A stretch of 64,000 nt of DNA from Demequina sp. NBRC 110054 (lineage in GTDB: Bacteria > Actinomycetota > Actinomycetes > Actinomycetales > Demequinaceae): the NCBI RefSeq assembly GCF_002090115.1, contig NZ_BBRK01000004.1, positions 1,116,001 to 1,180,000 of the forward strand, given 5' to 3'. Of the stretch, positions 27,218 through 35,986 are shown piece by piece. The stretch's first letter is position 1. Each line of letters starts with the position of its first letter. Made by a program: the position numbers and the translations under genes. The notes below the pieces were generated by a model. The model saw nothing but the letters and a program-made list of their open reading frames with translations, did not search any database and was not told where the DNA came from.

Positions 27218-28612
27218 GTGTCCATCAAGCGACGCAATTACGTCCCGATCGCCGCGCTGGCGATCGCGGGCCTTGCCCTCACAGCCTGTAGCTCAGGCGG
27301 GGACAGTGACAGTTCTGCTTCCGACTCAGGTTCGACGGCGGCCGAGGACACCGAGGTGATGGAGGGCTGCGAGGAGTACGCAGACTTCGGCACCTTCGAC
27401 GGCGCGACCGTCGACCTCGAGGGCACCATCGTCGGCATCGAGGCCGAGCAGATGCAGGAGACCTTCGAGAAGTTCAACGAGTGCACCGGCATCGATGTGG
27501 TGTACACCGGCAACGACCAGTTCGAGACGACGATCCTCGTGGACGTCGAGGGTGGCAACCCGCCCGACCTCGGCATCGTCCCGCAGCCCGGCCTCGTCGC
27601 CACGCTCGTCGGCACCGGCAACGTGGTCGCGGCCCCGCAGGCCGTGTCGGACAACGTCGACGAGTTCTGGTCCGAGGACTGGAAGGCCTACGGCACCGTC
27701 GGTCAGACCTTCTACGGCGCGCCGCTCATGGCATCGGTCAAGGGCTACATCTGGTACTCGCCGAGCGAGTTCGAGGAGAACGGCTACGAGATCCCGACCA
27801 CGTGGGACGAGCTCATGGAGCTCACCGCCACGATGGCCGAGAACGGTGGCTCCGGTCCTGACTACAAGCCGTGGTGCATCGGCTTCGAGTCCGGTGTCGC
27901 CACCGGTTGGCCCGGCACCGACTGGATCGAGGACATCGTGCTCCGCGAGTCCGGCGCCGACGCCTACGACCAGTGGACCACCGGCGACCTGGACTTCGCG
28001 TCCGACGAGATCAAGTCGGCCTTCGAGAAGTTCGGAGAGGTCGCGCTCAACGGCGACTACGTGAACGGTGGCCACGGCGGCGTGTCGTCGATCGCGACGA
28101 CCTCCTTCCAGGAGGGCGGCCTGCCGATCATGGAGGGCTCGTGCTCGCTGCACCACCAGGCGTCGTTCTACGAGGCCCAGTGGCCCGAGGACTACCCCGA
28201 CGCTGTCGTCGCTCCCGACGGCGACGTGTGGGCGTTCATGACCCCGCCGATCAACGAGGGCGACCCCGCGGCCGTCACCGGTGGTGGCGAGTTCGTGCTC
28301 GCGTTCAGCGACGCGCCTGAGGTCCAGGCGGTCCAGGACTTCATGTCGACCGACACGTGGGCCAACATCCGCGTGGGCCTAGGCGGCGTGATCTCCGCGA
28401 ACAAGGGCCTCGACGCCTCGCTCGCCTCGTCCGAGCTCGGACAGCAGTCGATCGAGATCCTCCAGGGTGAGGACACCGTGTTCCGCTTCGACGGTTCCGA
28501 TGTCATGCCCTCGGCGGTCGGCGCCTCGGCCTTCTGGGTCGAGATCACCGAGTACGTCAACGGCAAGGACCTCGACACGGTTCTCGCGGACATCGATGCG
28601 GCCTGGCCGTAA
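27218..28612 (+). CDS. Alpha-glucoside-type ABC transporter binding lipoprotein (AglE-like)
   Basis: Solute-binding lipoprotein of 464 aa. MSIKRRNYVPIAALAIAGLA ends in the lipobox LTAC (Cys23), followed by a Ser/Asp-rich linker. The mature part has VDLEGTIVGIEAEQMQETFE, GGNPPDLGIVPQPGLV and a Trp-rich substrate cleft (PWCIGFESGVATGWPGTDW), which resembles the AglE group that feeds AglF/AglG permeases. The start is GTG with GAAGAGGAGA just upstream. Substrate is plausibly an oligo-glucoside; the flanking GH6 would also fit cellodextrins. Confidence 0.88.
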   Translation: MSIKRRNYVPIAALAIAGLALTACSSGGDSDSSASDSGSTAAEDTEVMEGCEEYADFGTFDGATVDLEGTIVGIEAEQMQETFEKFNECTGIDVVYTGNDQFETTILVDVEGGNPPDLGIVPQPGLVATLVGTGNVVAAPQAVSDNVDEFWSEDWKAYGTVGQTFYGAPLMASVKGYIWYSPSEFEENGYEIPTTWDELMELTATMAENGGSGPDYKPWCIGFESGVATGWPGTDWIEDIVLRESGADAYDQWTTGDLDFASDEIKSAFEKFGEVALNGDYVNGGHGGVSSIATTSFQEGGLPIMEGSCSLHHQASFYEAQWPEDYPDAVVAPDGDVWAFMTPPINEGDPAAVTGGGEFVLAFSDAPEVQAVQDFMSTDTWANIRVGLGGVISANKGLDASLASSELGQQSIEILQGEDTVFRFDGSDVMPSAVGASAFWVEITEYVNGKDLDTVLADIDAAWP

Positions 28613-28631
28613 GCCGACGGCATAGCGATCC

Positions 28632-28661
28632 GCCGGGTCCCGCCTTCGGGCGGGGCCCGGC
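28632..28661 (+). promoter_or_regulatory. Intra-operon hairpin with UUCG-type loop
   Basis: Arms GCCGGGTCCCGCC and GGCGGGGCCCGGC close on TTCG with one bulged pair. It lies between the binding-protein and first permease genes and has no T-run, so it probably stabilises the upstream message or attenuates the permeases, as in the first importer operon. Confidence 0.65.
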
Positions 28662-28706
28662 TGGTCGCGTCACATGACAGTCGTGCAGAGGTAGAGGAGG
28701 AGATCG

Positions 28707-29771
28707 ATGTCCGTGATCAGCGGATTGGGGCCCGGCCTACCGCAGGCCGGGCTCGGCGGGGACTTCTGGTCCACGCAGGCAAGCAACATCACCCTCGCGG
28801 TGATCGCGATCGTCGCGTTCATCGCGGTCGTGGGAATCATCATGTTCGGCGCCGACATGGTGCGAGGCAGGCTCAGGGACAAGGTCCAGCTCGTGGTGCT
28901 CATCACCCCGGTGCTGGCTCTGCTGCTGATCGGCCTGATCTATCCGGCGCTCGACACCGTCCGGCTGTCGTTCACGGAGCTCGTCAAGGTGCCCGACGAG
29001 GTCACCGGCATCAACACGGTGACCAACGTGTTCGTCGGGCTCGACAACTACATCTTCGCGTTCACCGACGACACGATGTTCAGGACGATTATCAACACCG
29101 TGGTGTGGATGATCCTGGTGCCGCTGCTGTCGACCGGGATCGGCCTCGCCTACGCGGTCTTCATCGACCGCGCCAAGGGCGAGAAGGTCCTGAAGTCGCT
29201 CGTGTTCATGCCGATGGCGATCTCGTTCGTCGGCGCCTCGGTCATCTGGGGCTCGATCATGTACTCGTACAGGGAGACGGGCAACCAGACCGGAATCCTG
29301 AACGCGACGCTCGAGCTGTTCGGACTCGAGCCCATCAGCTTCCTCACGGTCCAACCGTGGAACACGCTCTTCCTGATCATCATCCTCGTGTGGATCCAGA
29401 CGGGATTCGCGATGGTCATCATCTCGGCGGCGATCAAGGGCGTGCCCCCGGAGATGAATGAGGCGGCCTCGCTCGACGGCGCCAACGCGTGGCAGCGCTT
29501 CTGGTCGATCACGATCCCGTCGATCCGCGGCACGCTCGTGGTCGTCGTGACGACCATCACGATCGCGACCCTGAAGGTCTACGACATCGTCCGCACCCTG
29601 ACCCAGGGCCGCAACTCGACCGACGTCGTGGCGAACAAGATGTTCGTCCTGTCCTTCGTGGAGCAGCGGCAGGAACTCGGTGCCGCGCTCGCGGTGATCC
29701 TGTTCCTGTTCGTGATCCCGATCGTCATCTACAACGTCCGGTCGCTCAACAAGGTGAAGGAGACCCGCTGA
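28707..29771 (+). CDS. Alpha-glucoside-type ABC permease (AglF-like)
   Basis: A 354-aa sugar permease. It has an extra N-terminal helix (NITLAVIAIVAFIAVVGIIM) before the standard six, then a periplasmic loop and the EAA loop EMNEAASLDGANAWQRFWSI. A long first periplasmic segment (LVKVPDEVTGINTVTNVFVG) is typical of the AglF group. GAGGAGGAG precedes the ATG. It overlaps the second permease gene by 1 nt (TGATG), so they are translationally coupled. No ATPase gene is adjacent. Confidence 0.9.
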   Translation: MSVISGLGPGLPQAGLGGDFWSTQASNITLAVIAIVAFIAVVGIIMFGADMVRGRLRDKVQLVVLITPVLALLLIGLIYPALDTVRLSFTELVKVPDEVTGINTVTNVFVGLDNYIFAFTDDTMFRTIINTVVWMILVPLLSTGIGLAYAVFIDRAKGEKVLKSLVFMPMAISFVGASVIWGSIMYSYRETGNQTGILNATLELFGLEPISFLTVQPWNTLFLIIILVWIQTGFAMVIISAAIKGVPPEMNEAASLDGANAWQRFWSITIPSIRGTLVVVVTTITIATLKVYDIVRTLTQGRNSTDVVANKMFVLSFVEQRQELGAALAVILFLFVIPIVIYNVRSLNKVKETR

Positions 29772-30700
29772 TGGCTACTCCAGCTCCCGCGATCCCCGAC
29801 GAGACCAAGGAGTCCCGTCCGAAGACCAAGGCCGCGAAGGCCAAGGAGAATCTCACCTCCCCGTGGGCGACCGCTGCGGCGATCATCATCGCCGCGCTGT
29901 GGACCATCCCGACCATCGGTCTGTTCATGACCTCGCTCGTGCCGGGCGACCGCTACCGCACCTCGGCATGGTGGGAGGTCATCTTCGACGGTGAGCTCAC
30001 GTTCGAGAACTACGGCATCGTGCTGTTCGACTCGTTCGGCGACAACACCACCGCCGACCCGCTCCTCGGGAACCTCATCAACTCGCTGGTCGTCACCGTG
30101 CCGTCGGTCGTGTTCCCGCTCGTGATCGGCATGATGGCGGCCTACGCGATCGCCTGGATCCCGTTCAAGGGGTCGAACTTCATCTTCGTGACGATCTTCG
30201 CCCTCCAGGTCGTGCCTCTCCAGCTTGCGCTGATCCCGCTGCTGCGACTGCTCGGCCCCAACAACCTGGACGTCGCGGGTGAGTTCCCCGGCGTCTGGAT
30301 AGCCCACACGATCTTCGCGATGCCACTCGCGGTGTTTCTGCTCCACAACTTCGTGGCGCAGATCCCGAGCGACATCATCGAGGCGGCGAGGGTCGACGGC
30401 GCGAGCCACACCCAGATCTTCTTCCGGGTGATCATCCCGCTGTCGCTTCCTGCGATCGCGTCCTTGGCGATCTTCCAGTTCCTGTGGGTGTGGAACGACC
30501 TGCTGGTGTCGTCGGTCTTCGGAAGCACGGCGACCTATCCGCTGACGTACCCGATCTCGACGTTGGCGGGCAACTACGGCACGACCGCCTACCTGGTGCC
30601 TCCCGCGGCGTTCATCTCGATGGTGATCCCGCTGATCGTGTTCTTCTCGCTGCAGCGCTACTTCGTGCGTGGCCTGCTCGCGGGATCCACGAAGGGCTGA
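29771..30700 (+). CDS. Alpha-glucoside-type ABC permease (AglG-like)
   Basis: A 309-aa MalG-superfamily permease. A Lys-rich cytoplasmic start (KTKAAKAKENL) precedes the first helix WATAAAIIIAALWTIPTIGL; six helices follow with the EAA loop IIEAARVDGASHTQIFFRVI. It ends with SLQRYFVRGLLAGSTKG, the usual ending of this family. It is the last gene of the importer operon, closed by a strong hairpin at 30710-30751. Confidence 0.9.
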   Translation: MATPAPAIPDETKESRPKTKAAKAKENLTSPWATAAAIIIAALWTIPTIGLFMTSLVPGDRYRTSAWWEVIFDGELTFENYGIVLFDSFGDNTTADPLLGNLINSLVVTVPSVVFPLVIGMMAAYAIAWIPFKGSNFIFVTIFALQVVPLQLALIPLLRLLGPNNLDVAGEFPGVWIAHTIFAMPLAVFLLHNFVAQIPSDIIEAARVDGASHTQIFFRVIIPLSLPAIASLAIFQFLWVWNDLLVSSVFGSTATYPLTYPISTLAGNYGTTAYLVPPAAFISMVIPLIVFFSLQRYFVRGLLAGSTKG

Positions 30701-30709
30701 GGGGGTCAG

Positions 30710-30751
30710 CCGGTGGGCCCGGACGAGCGACGCTCGTTCCGGGCCCACCGG
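30710..30751. terminator. Strong hairpin terminator after the importer operon
   Basis: A stem of about 20 bp, with arms beginning CCGGTGGGCCCGGA and CGAGCG closing on a tiny loop, lies 10 nt after the AglG-like stop. There is no T-run; such hairpin-only terminators are common in high-GC actinobacteria. Confidence 0.7.
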
Positions 30752-30771
30752 ACACCGCCTAGACTTGCCAT

Positions 30772-31383
30772 GTGAGCGACGCCCCCCGCCCTGAGGACGT
30801 CACCGCTGAGGACGCCGACCAGGTCGCGGCCTCCGGGGACGCCCCTGACGCTGTTGACCAGACAGGCACGACCGCGCCAGTCGACGAGACCGCGCAGCCG
30901 GACGCCGTCGAACCCGCGGCCGAGCCGGCCGCGGAGACCGCGGCTGTTGGCGACCAGCCGAGCGCAGAGGAGCAGCCCGAGCCGACTCCCGAGGAGCTCG
31001 CCGACGCCGTCCCCGCCGTCGTCCGTCACGCGCCGCGCTTCAGCCGCATCCTGCTGACCGGCGCGGGCACCCCCGCTGCCATCGGCTTCCTGCTGGGCTC
31101 GCTGCTTCCGAACGCCGTCGTCACCGGCCGCCTGATCGCGGGCCTGCTCGTCGGCCTGGGTTTCGGCGTGATCGGCGGCGTCATCACCGGCGTCTACGTC
31201 GTCACCGCGGACCAGCGCGCATCCAAGCGCGCGGACGCGGAGAAGGCCGAGCTGCTCGCGCAGCAGGCGCCCGCCGAGCCCGCCGAAGGCGAGACCTTCA
31301 CCCAGGTCACCCCGTCCGACGCATCGTCCGACACCACTCAGGCCTCCGAGGCCGACACCACCGACCAGGAGGAGACTCGATGA
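30772..31383 (+). CDS. Two-helix membrane protein with acidic tails, upstream of purF
   Basis: A 203-aa protein of unknown function. Residues 1-90 are a disordered acidic Ala/Glu/Pro-rich tail; then RILLTGAGTPAAIGFLLGSL and LIAGLLVGLGFGVIGGVITG form two membrane helices, and an acidic C-terminus follows. The GTG start has a TAGACT box about 7 nt upstream and no ribosome site, so a leaderless message is likely. Its last codons overlap the purF start (ATGA), so it is the first gene of the purF-purM unit. Confidence 0.75.
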   Translation: MSDAPRPEDVTAEDADQVAASGDAPDAVDQTGTTAPVDETAQPDAVEPAAEPAAETAAVGDQPSAEEQPEPTPEELADAVPAVVRHAPRFSRILLTGAGTPAAIGFLLGSLLPNAVVTGRLIAGLLVGLGFGVIGGVITGVYVVTADQRASKRADAEKAELLAQQAPAEPAEGETFTQVTPSDASSDTTQASEADTTDQEETR

Positions 31384-32855
31384 GGCGCGGAGGCGACGGC
31401 CTGCTCAACCACGACGTCATGCCCGGAGAGAAGGGCCCGCAGGACGCGTGCGGCGTCTTCGGTGTGTACGCACCGAACGAGGAGGTTGCCAAGCTCTCCT
31501 ACTTCGGCCTCTACGCGCTCCAGCACCGCGGCCAGGAGTCGGCCGGCATCGCGACCTCCGACGGCGAGAAGATCCTGGTGTTCAAGGACATGGGGCTCGT
31601 CTCGCAGGTCTTCGACGAGGCCGCCCTCGAGGCCCTGACCGGCCACATCGCGGTCGGCCACGCGCGCTACTCGACGACCGGTGCGTCCACGTGGGCCAAT
31701 GCTCAGCCGACGCTCGGTCCGACCGCCAATGGCACCGTCGCCCTCGGCCACAACGGCAACCTGACCAACACGCAGGAGCTGATCGACCTCCTGATCGAGC
31801 GTGAGGGCTACCCGAAGCGACTCGACCTCAAGGGCGGCAAGTGCACCGACACCGCGATCGTCACCGCGCTGCTCGGCGGCGAGGGCGACTCGCTCGCGGA
31901 GGTCGCGATCGAGTTGCTCCCGCACCTGCAGGGCGCGTACTCGTTCGTGTTCATGGACGAGACGACGCTGTACGCCGCGCGTGACCCCCAGGGCGTGCGC
32001 CCCCTGGTCCTCGGCGAGATGCCGAGCGGCGGCTGGGTCGTGGCCTCCGAGACCGCGGCGCTCGACATCGTGGGCGCGGTGTTCGTGCGCGAGGTCGAGC
32101 CGGGAGAGTTCCTCACGATCAACGCCGACGGCGTGCACTCGCAGATGTTCGCCGAGCCCGAGCCCAAGGGCTGCATCTTCGAGTACGTGTACCTCGCCCG
32201 TCCCGACACCACGATCGCTGGCCGCTCCGTGCAGGCCTCGCGCCTCGAGATGGGACGCGAGCTCGCGCGCGAGCACCCCGTCGAGGCGGACCTCGTCATC
32301 CCGACCCCCGAGTCCGGCACCCCGGCCGCGGTCGGCTACGCGCAGGCCTCCGGCATCCCGTTCGGCCAGGGGCTCGTGAAGAACTCCTACGTGGGCCGCA
32401 CCTTCATCCAGCCGTCGCAGACGCTGCGCCAGCTGGGCATCCGGCTCAAGCTCAACCCGCTGCGCGAGGTCATCGAGGGCAAGCGCCTCGTGGTCGTCGA
32501 CGACTCGATCGTGCGCGGTAACACCCAGCGCGCGATCGTGGCGATGCTGCGCGACGCGGGCGCCGCCGAGGTGCACGTGCGCATCTCCTCGCCGCCCGTC
32601 CAATGGCCGTGCTTCTACGGCATCGACTTCCCGACCCGCACCGAGCTCGCCGCGGTCGGCCACACCGTCGACGAGATCCGCGACCAGCTGGGCGCCGACT
32701 CGCTCGGCTACATCTCGCTCGACGGGATGGTGAAGGCGACCAAGCAGGCCGAGTCCCGCCTGTGCACCGCATGCTTCACCGGCGAGTACCCGATCGCGCC
32801 GCCCGTGAACGCACGTCACCTGCTGCTCGAGCAGCGCGAGGAGGTCGCAGGATGA
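31380..32855 (+). CDS. purF: Amidophosphoribosyltransferase
   Basis: PurF, 491 aa, first committed step of purine synthesis (glutamine + PRPP to phosphoribosylamine). A propeptide of 23 residues precedes the expected N-terminal nucleophile Cys24 in QDACGVFGVY. The Ntn glutaminase domain has HRGQESAGI, GHARYSTTG and GHNGNL; the phosphoribosyltransferase domain has the PRPP loop VVVDDSIVRGNT. Conserved cysteines near the end (LCTACFTGEYP) suit the iron-sulfur cluster of the Bacillus-type enzyme. Overlaps both neighbours by ATGA. Confidence 0.97.
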   Translation: MRRGGDGLLNHDVMPGEKGPQDACGVFGVYAPNEEVAKLSYFGLYALQHRGQESAGIATSDGEKILVFKDMGLVSQVFDEAALEALTGHIAVGHARYSTTGASTWANAQPTLGPTANGTVALGHNGNLTNTQELIDLLIEREGYPKRLDLKGGKCTDTAIVTALLGGEGDSLAEVAIELLPHLQGAYSFVFMDETTLYAARDPQGVRPLVLGEMPSGGWVVASETAALDIVGAVFVREVEPGEFLTINADGVHSQMFAEPEPKGCIFEYVYLARPDTTIAGRSVQASRLEMGRELAREHPVEADLVIPTPESGTPAAVGYAQASGIPFGQGLVKNSYVGRTFIQPSQTLRQLGIRLKLNPLREVIEGKRLVVVDDSIVRGNTQRAIVAMLRDAGAAEVHVRISSPPVQWPCFYGIDFPTRTELAAVGHTVDEIRDQLGADSLGYISLDGMVKATKQAESRLCTACFTGEYPIAPPVNARHLLLEQREEVAG

Positions 32856-33958
32856 GCGAGCCGATCACGTACGCCGGAGCCGGCGTCGACACCGAGGCGG
32901 GCGACAAGGCCGTCGAGCTGATGAAGTCCGCGGTCGCGCGCACGCACGGCCCCGAGGTGCTCGGCGGGATCGGAGCCTTCGCGGGCCTCTTCGACGCCTC
33001 CGCGCTCAAGGACTACGACCGCCCGCTGCTGGCCTCGTCCACCGACGGCGTCGGCACCAAGATCGTCATCGCGCGGCAGATGCACGTGCACGACACGATC
33101 GGCAAGGACCTCGTCGCGATGGTCGTCGACGACATCGTCGTGTGCGGCGCCAAGCCGCTCGTCATGACCGACTACATCGCGTGCGGCAAGGTCGTGCCCG
33201 AGCGGATCGTCGACATCGTCCGCGGCATCGCCGAGGGCTGCGAGCTCGCGGGCACCGCGCTTGTCGGCGGCGAGACCGCCGAGCACCCCGGCGTCATGGA
33301 CCCCGACGACTACGACGTGGCCGGCGCCGCGATCGGCGTCGTCGAGGCTGACAAGCTCCTCGGTCCCGAGCGCGTGGCCGGCGGCGACGTCGTGGTGGCC
33401 ATGGCATCGTCCGGGCTGCATTCGAACGGCTACTCGCTCGTGCGCCGCGTCGCGGCGCACGCGGGCTGGGAGCTCGACACGCACGTCGACGACCTCGGCC
33501 GCACCGTCGGTGCCGAGCTGCTCGAGCCCACGCGCATCTACGCGAAGCTGTGCGTGGAGATGGCCGCGCAGTTCGCGGGCCTTCACGCGCTGTCGCACGT
33601 CACCGGCGGCGGGCTCGCCGCGAACGTCGCCCGCATCATCCCGGCGGGCCTCGCCGCGTCCGTCGCGCGCGACTCGTGGGGCCTTCCCCCGGTGTTCTCG
33701 CTCATCCAGGCCGCCGGCGCAGTGCCGTGGAATGACCTCGAGTCGACGCTCAACATGGGCGTCGGCATGGTCGCGATCGTGTCTGCCGAGGACGCCGACG
33801 GCCTCATCGCCGCGTCCAACGCCGCGGGAGTGCCCGCGTGGGTGCTCGGCGAGGTCCAGGCCGACGACGGTCGCATCGCCTCTCCCGACACCATCCGCGG
33901 TGCCAAGGGCGTGACGGGCGGCGCGGTGAACCTCAGCGGCGCGTACCGCGTGGGCTGA
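32852..33958 (+). CDS. purM: Phosphoribosylformylglycinamidine cyclo-ligase
   Basis: PurM (AIR synthetase), 368 aa, closes FGAM to aminoimidazole ribotide with ATP. It starts MSEPITYAGAGVDTEAGDKA; family motifs are LLASSTDGVGTKI (with a Lys of the ATP site), DLVAMVVDDIVVCGAKPL, LVGGETAEHPGVM, MASSGLHSNGYSLVRRV and HVTGGGLAANVARI. The start is set by the 4-nt overlap with purF although the frame is open upstream. It ends the purine transcript. Confidence 0.97.
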   Translation: MSEPITYAGAGVDTEAGDKAVELMKSAVARTHGPEVLGGIGAFAGLFDASALKDYDRPLLASSTDGVGTKIVIARQMHVHDTIGKDLVAMVVDDIVVCGAKPLVMTDYIACGKVVPERIVDIVRGIAEGCELAGTALVGGETAEHPGVMDPDDYDVAGAAIGVVEADKLLGPERVAGGDVVVAMASSGLHSNGYSLVRRVAAHAGWELDTHVDDLGRTVGAELLEPTRIYAKLCVEMAAQFAGLHALSHVTGGGLAANVARIIPAGLAASVARDSWGLPPVFSLIQAAGAVPWNDLESTLNMGVGMVAIVSAEDADGLIAASNAAGVPAWVLGEVQADDGRIASPDTIRGAKGVTGGAVNLSGAYRVG

Positions 33959-33995
33959 GGTGGCTCTCATCGCCCGCGCAGGCACTGCCCTTCCC

Positions 33996-34077
33996 CCGAA
34001 GTGACTGAAGATCGGCCCTCTCGGGAGCCGTCCCAGGGGGTTTGCATCGCCGAGTGCTTGTCCCTCAGTCACTTCGG
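33996..34077. repeat. 82-bp element with 13-bp perfect terminal inverted repeats
   Basis: Begins CCGAAGTGACTGA and ends TCAGTCACTTCGG. The interior has no gene. A related 84-bp element with the same GTGACTGA ends lies on the other side of the DUF559 gene. It could be a small non-autonomous repeat or a bidirectional terminator between purM and the convergent gene. Confidence 0.75.
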
Positions 34078-34102
34078 TTGCCTCATGCCGTGAGGATGTG
34101 CG

Positions 34103-34948
34103 TCAGAGGACGGGCCTCAGGGCGGCGTGTGAGACCTCTGCGATGATCAGCTCCATCCGAAGCATGACGTCTTCGTAGGTGTACCGCAGCACTGTGCGGT
34201 TGCCTAGCTGTGTCACTCGATCCCGACGGCGGTCCTCGACGAAGGCCCTTCGATCCGAGTGATACGCCATGCCATCGAGCTCTACGATGACGCGACCTTC
34301 GACGAGCAGGTCGACTCGACCGACGCCCGTCACATGCACTTGCGAGGCCGTACGGAGGCCCGCGGCTCTGAGCGCGAGCCGAGTGAGAGTCTCCAATGGA
34401 GACTCAGCGTGCCCGTCCAGGTCCCGCAGCAAGGCACGATGGCGAGCGCGGCTCGTCAAGGTGAAAGCCTCGATCTCGGTCAGGCGGACGAGCCCCTTGT
34501 TGAGTGCCGCATCGGTGGCCACCACGTGTGCCGTGGGCGGGAGGCAGTGCGACGCGAGGTCCAACGCGGTGGCGAGCGATCCCTGTCCTTGCGGTGCCTC
34601 GGCGTAGTGAAGCTTGACCCCGGCCCCGGGGCGCGAGTGCCGGCCGCCGGTGCTGCGTGCCGGACGGGCGAGCAGGTGATGGCGTGAGACGGGCTCCATG
34701 ACGGGTAGCCCGAGTCGCGTGAGCAGGGTGACACATGTGGGCGTTGCCCCGAGCCGAGTCGCCTCCACCTCGACCGGATCGGCGTACGGGTCGGAGTAGA
34801 TGCCCCGCGCTGGCCGACTCAGCGACCCGCGCTCGACCGCGGCCTGGAGGGACTCGCGTGAGACCCCTGCGTCCAGCAGCTGCGCTCGCCGTGCTACCCC
34901 GCCGAGCAGTCGCACCGCTTCGACTGGATCCGTGCGTGAAGATCGCAT
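34103..34948 (-). CDS. AbiEi-like/DUF559 protein with Vsr-type nuclease fold
   Basis: A 281-aa protein of the group annotated as type IV AbiEi-like antitoxin or DUF559. The N-terminus is a winged-helix-like segment (RRAQLLDAGVSRESLQAAVE then PARGIYSDPY). The C-terminal domain keeps a PD-(D/E)xK-like pattern: an early acidic residue in ESPLETLTRLALRAAG, then GRVDLLVEGRVIVELDG with D and ExD, then HSDRRAFVEDRRRD. Such domains are Vsr-like endonuclease folds; activity is unproven. No AbiEii toxin partner is adjacent. The gene stands alone between two inverted-repeat elements, as a mobile or defence-type singleton would. Confidence 0.78.
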   Translation of the reverse strand: MRSSRTDPVEAVRLLGGVARRAQLLDAGVSRESLQAAVERGSLSRPARGIYSDPYADPVEVEATRLGATPTCVTLLTRLGLPVMEPVSRHHLLARPARSTGGRHSRPGAGVKLHYAEAPQGQGSLATALDLASHCLPPTAHVVATDAALNKGLVRLTEIEAFTLTSRARHRALLRDLDGHAESPLETLTRLALRAAGLRTASQVHVTGVGRVDLLVEGRVIVELDGMAYHSDRRAFVEDRRRDRVTQLGNRTVLRYTYEDVMLRMELIIAEVSHAALRPVL

Positions 34949-34965
34949 GACGAATGGTCTGTGCG

Positions 34966-34977
34966 GTCACGCGTGAC
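34966..34977. promoter_or_regulatory. Palindrome upstream of the DUF559 gene
   Basis: GTCACGCGTGAC is a perfect 12-bp palindrome 17 nt before the start of the gene, suitable for autoregulation by its N-terminal helix-turn-helix. No direct evidence beyond position and symmetry. Confidence 0.4.
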
Positions 34978-34981
34978 ACGA

Positions 34982-35065
34982 GCCAAAGTGACTGAGAACC
35001 GAGCTTCCTCGTGGGTGAACCGCGACGTGCCGGTACGAATCGGACGGCTGATCAGTCACTTTGGC
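34982..35065. repeat. 84-bp element with 14-bp perfect terminal inverted repeats
   Basis: Begins GCCAAAGTGACTGA and ends TCAGTCACTTTGGC. Its ends match those of the element at 33996-34077 at the GTGACTGA core but the interior sequence differs. The two elements bracket the DUF559 gene. Confidence 0.75.
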
Positions 35066-35162
35066 GGGCGCTCCGAACGGTGGCCGCACGACGCGCGCTG
35101 CGGGTGAAAGGGGTGCTACGGGGGAGGCTGTGACGCGCGGGTGAACTCACCGCGCGACGAAA

Positions 35163-35186
35163 GAACCCGGGGCGAGCCCCGGGTTC
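35163..35186 (-). terminator. Terminator of the DUF3073 gene
   Basis: An 11-bp perfect stem (GAACCCGGGGC and complement) followed on the minus strand by CTTTCGTC, 17 nt after the DUF3073 stop. Confidence 0.75.
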
Positions 35187-35202
35187 GAGAAGACCGAGGA
35201 GG

Positions 35203-35406
35203 TCAGTCCTCGTCGTCCGCCCAGCGGTCGACATACTCGTCGTCGTCGGAGTCGTCGGCCTCGGTCACGACCGGCTTGGAGCCGCCCATGCCCTGGCTGC
35301 CGGACATGAGCTCGCGCTCGAGGTCTCGCAGATCAGAGCTGTGGTTCGTGTACTTCAGCTGACGCGCGATCTTCGCGTCCTTAGCCTTCTGACGGCCGCG
35401 CCCCAT
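35203..35406 (-). CDS. DUF3073 family small protein
   Basis: A 67-aa actinobacterial protein. The conserved basic start MGRGRQKAKDAKIARQLKYT and the acidic C-terminus (EADDSDDDEYVDRWADDED) are the family pattern. The frame is open upstream, but MGRGRQ is the family start. Function unknown; the strongly split charge suggests nucleic-acid or protein interaction. It is divergent from bldC with a 225-bp AT-richer space between them. Confidence 0.85.
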   Translation of the reverse strand: MGRGRQKAKDAKIARQLKYTNHSSDLRDLERELMSGSQGMGGSKPVVTEADDSDDDEYVDRWADDED

Positions 35407-35631
35407 GTCGCCGTCCCTTCCAACGGTTCGGGCGCGCGTCCTCCGCGGGCCCTGCGTGTCGAGTTCCCCCATACTTTACAACGCCTGTTCACCTCGTCGC
35501 GACTGCCTATCTGTGCTATATCCGGTGAATTTTCATCTTTCGCGTCATGATTGTCCTGTTGGGCCCTCTCAAAGGGTGTTCAAGACCTGAACCCCCCCAA
35601 ACTGGGTCCCGACAAGACTGAGGGAATGGAC

Positions 35632-35832
35632 ATGATGGCTGACACGATTCAGGAGCCGGAGAAGCTGCTCACCCCGAGTGAGGTGGCCGCGATCTTCCGC
35701 GTAGACCCCAAGACCGTGACGCGTTGGGCGAAGGTGGGCAAGCTGTCCTCCATCCGCACGCTGGGCGGACACCGCCGATTCCGCGAGGCTGAGGTGCAGG
35801 CCCTGCTCACGCAGGCCCGCGAGCAGCAGTAG
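35632..35832 (+). CDS. bldC: BldC-family MerR-like DNA-binding regulator
   Basis: A 66-aa single-domain winged-helix protein close to Streptomyces BldC. The signature LLTPSEVAAIFRVDPKTVTR followed by WAKVGKLSSIRTLGGHRRFR is almost residue for residue that of BldC; there is no effector domain. BldC binds DNA as cooperative head-to-tail multimers and controls development and stress genes in Streptomyces. GAGGG at 35620-35624 favours ATG 35632; ATGs at 35626 and 35635 are alternatives. In non-sporulating relatives the role is unknown. A hairpin terminator follows at 35855-35872. Confidence 0.93.
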   Translation: MMADTIQEPEKLLTPSEVAAIFRVDPKTVTRWAKVGKLSSIRTLGGHRRFREAEVQALLTQAREQQ

Positions 35833-35854
35833 TCGCACGGGGGACTGCCGGAGC

Positions 35855-35872
35855 GGGGCGCGACAGCGCCCC
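35855..35872 (+). terminator. Hairpin terminator after bldC
   Basis: GGGGCGC and GCGCCCC form a 7-bp stem with a 4-nt loop (GACA), 23 nt after the bldC stop. No T-run. Confidence 0.6.
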
Positions 35873-35986
35873 GAACGGCTCGAGCCGCAGCGATGCGGTG
35901 CGCTTCGCCCGGTGCGAGGCGTGCCCTCACGGTGCTGGATCCGCATGACGGATGCTGGCACCGCCCCCGCGCTCTAGCCTGCTCTC

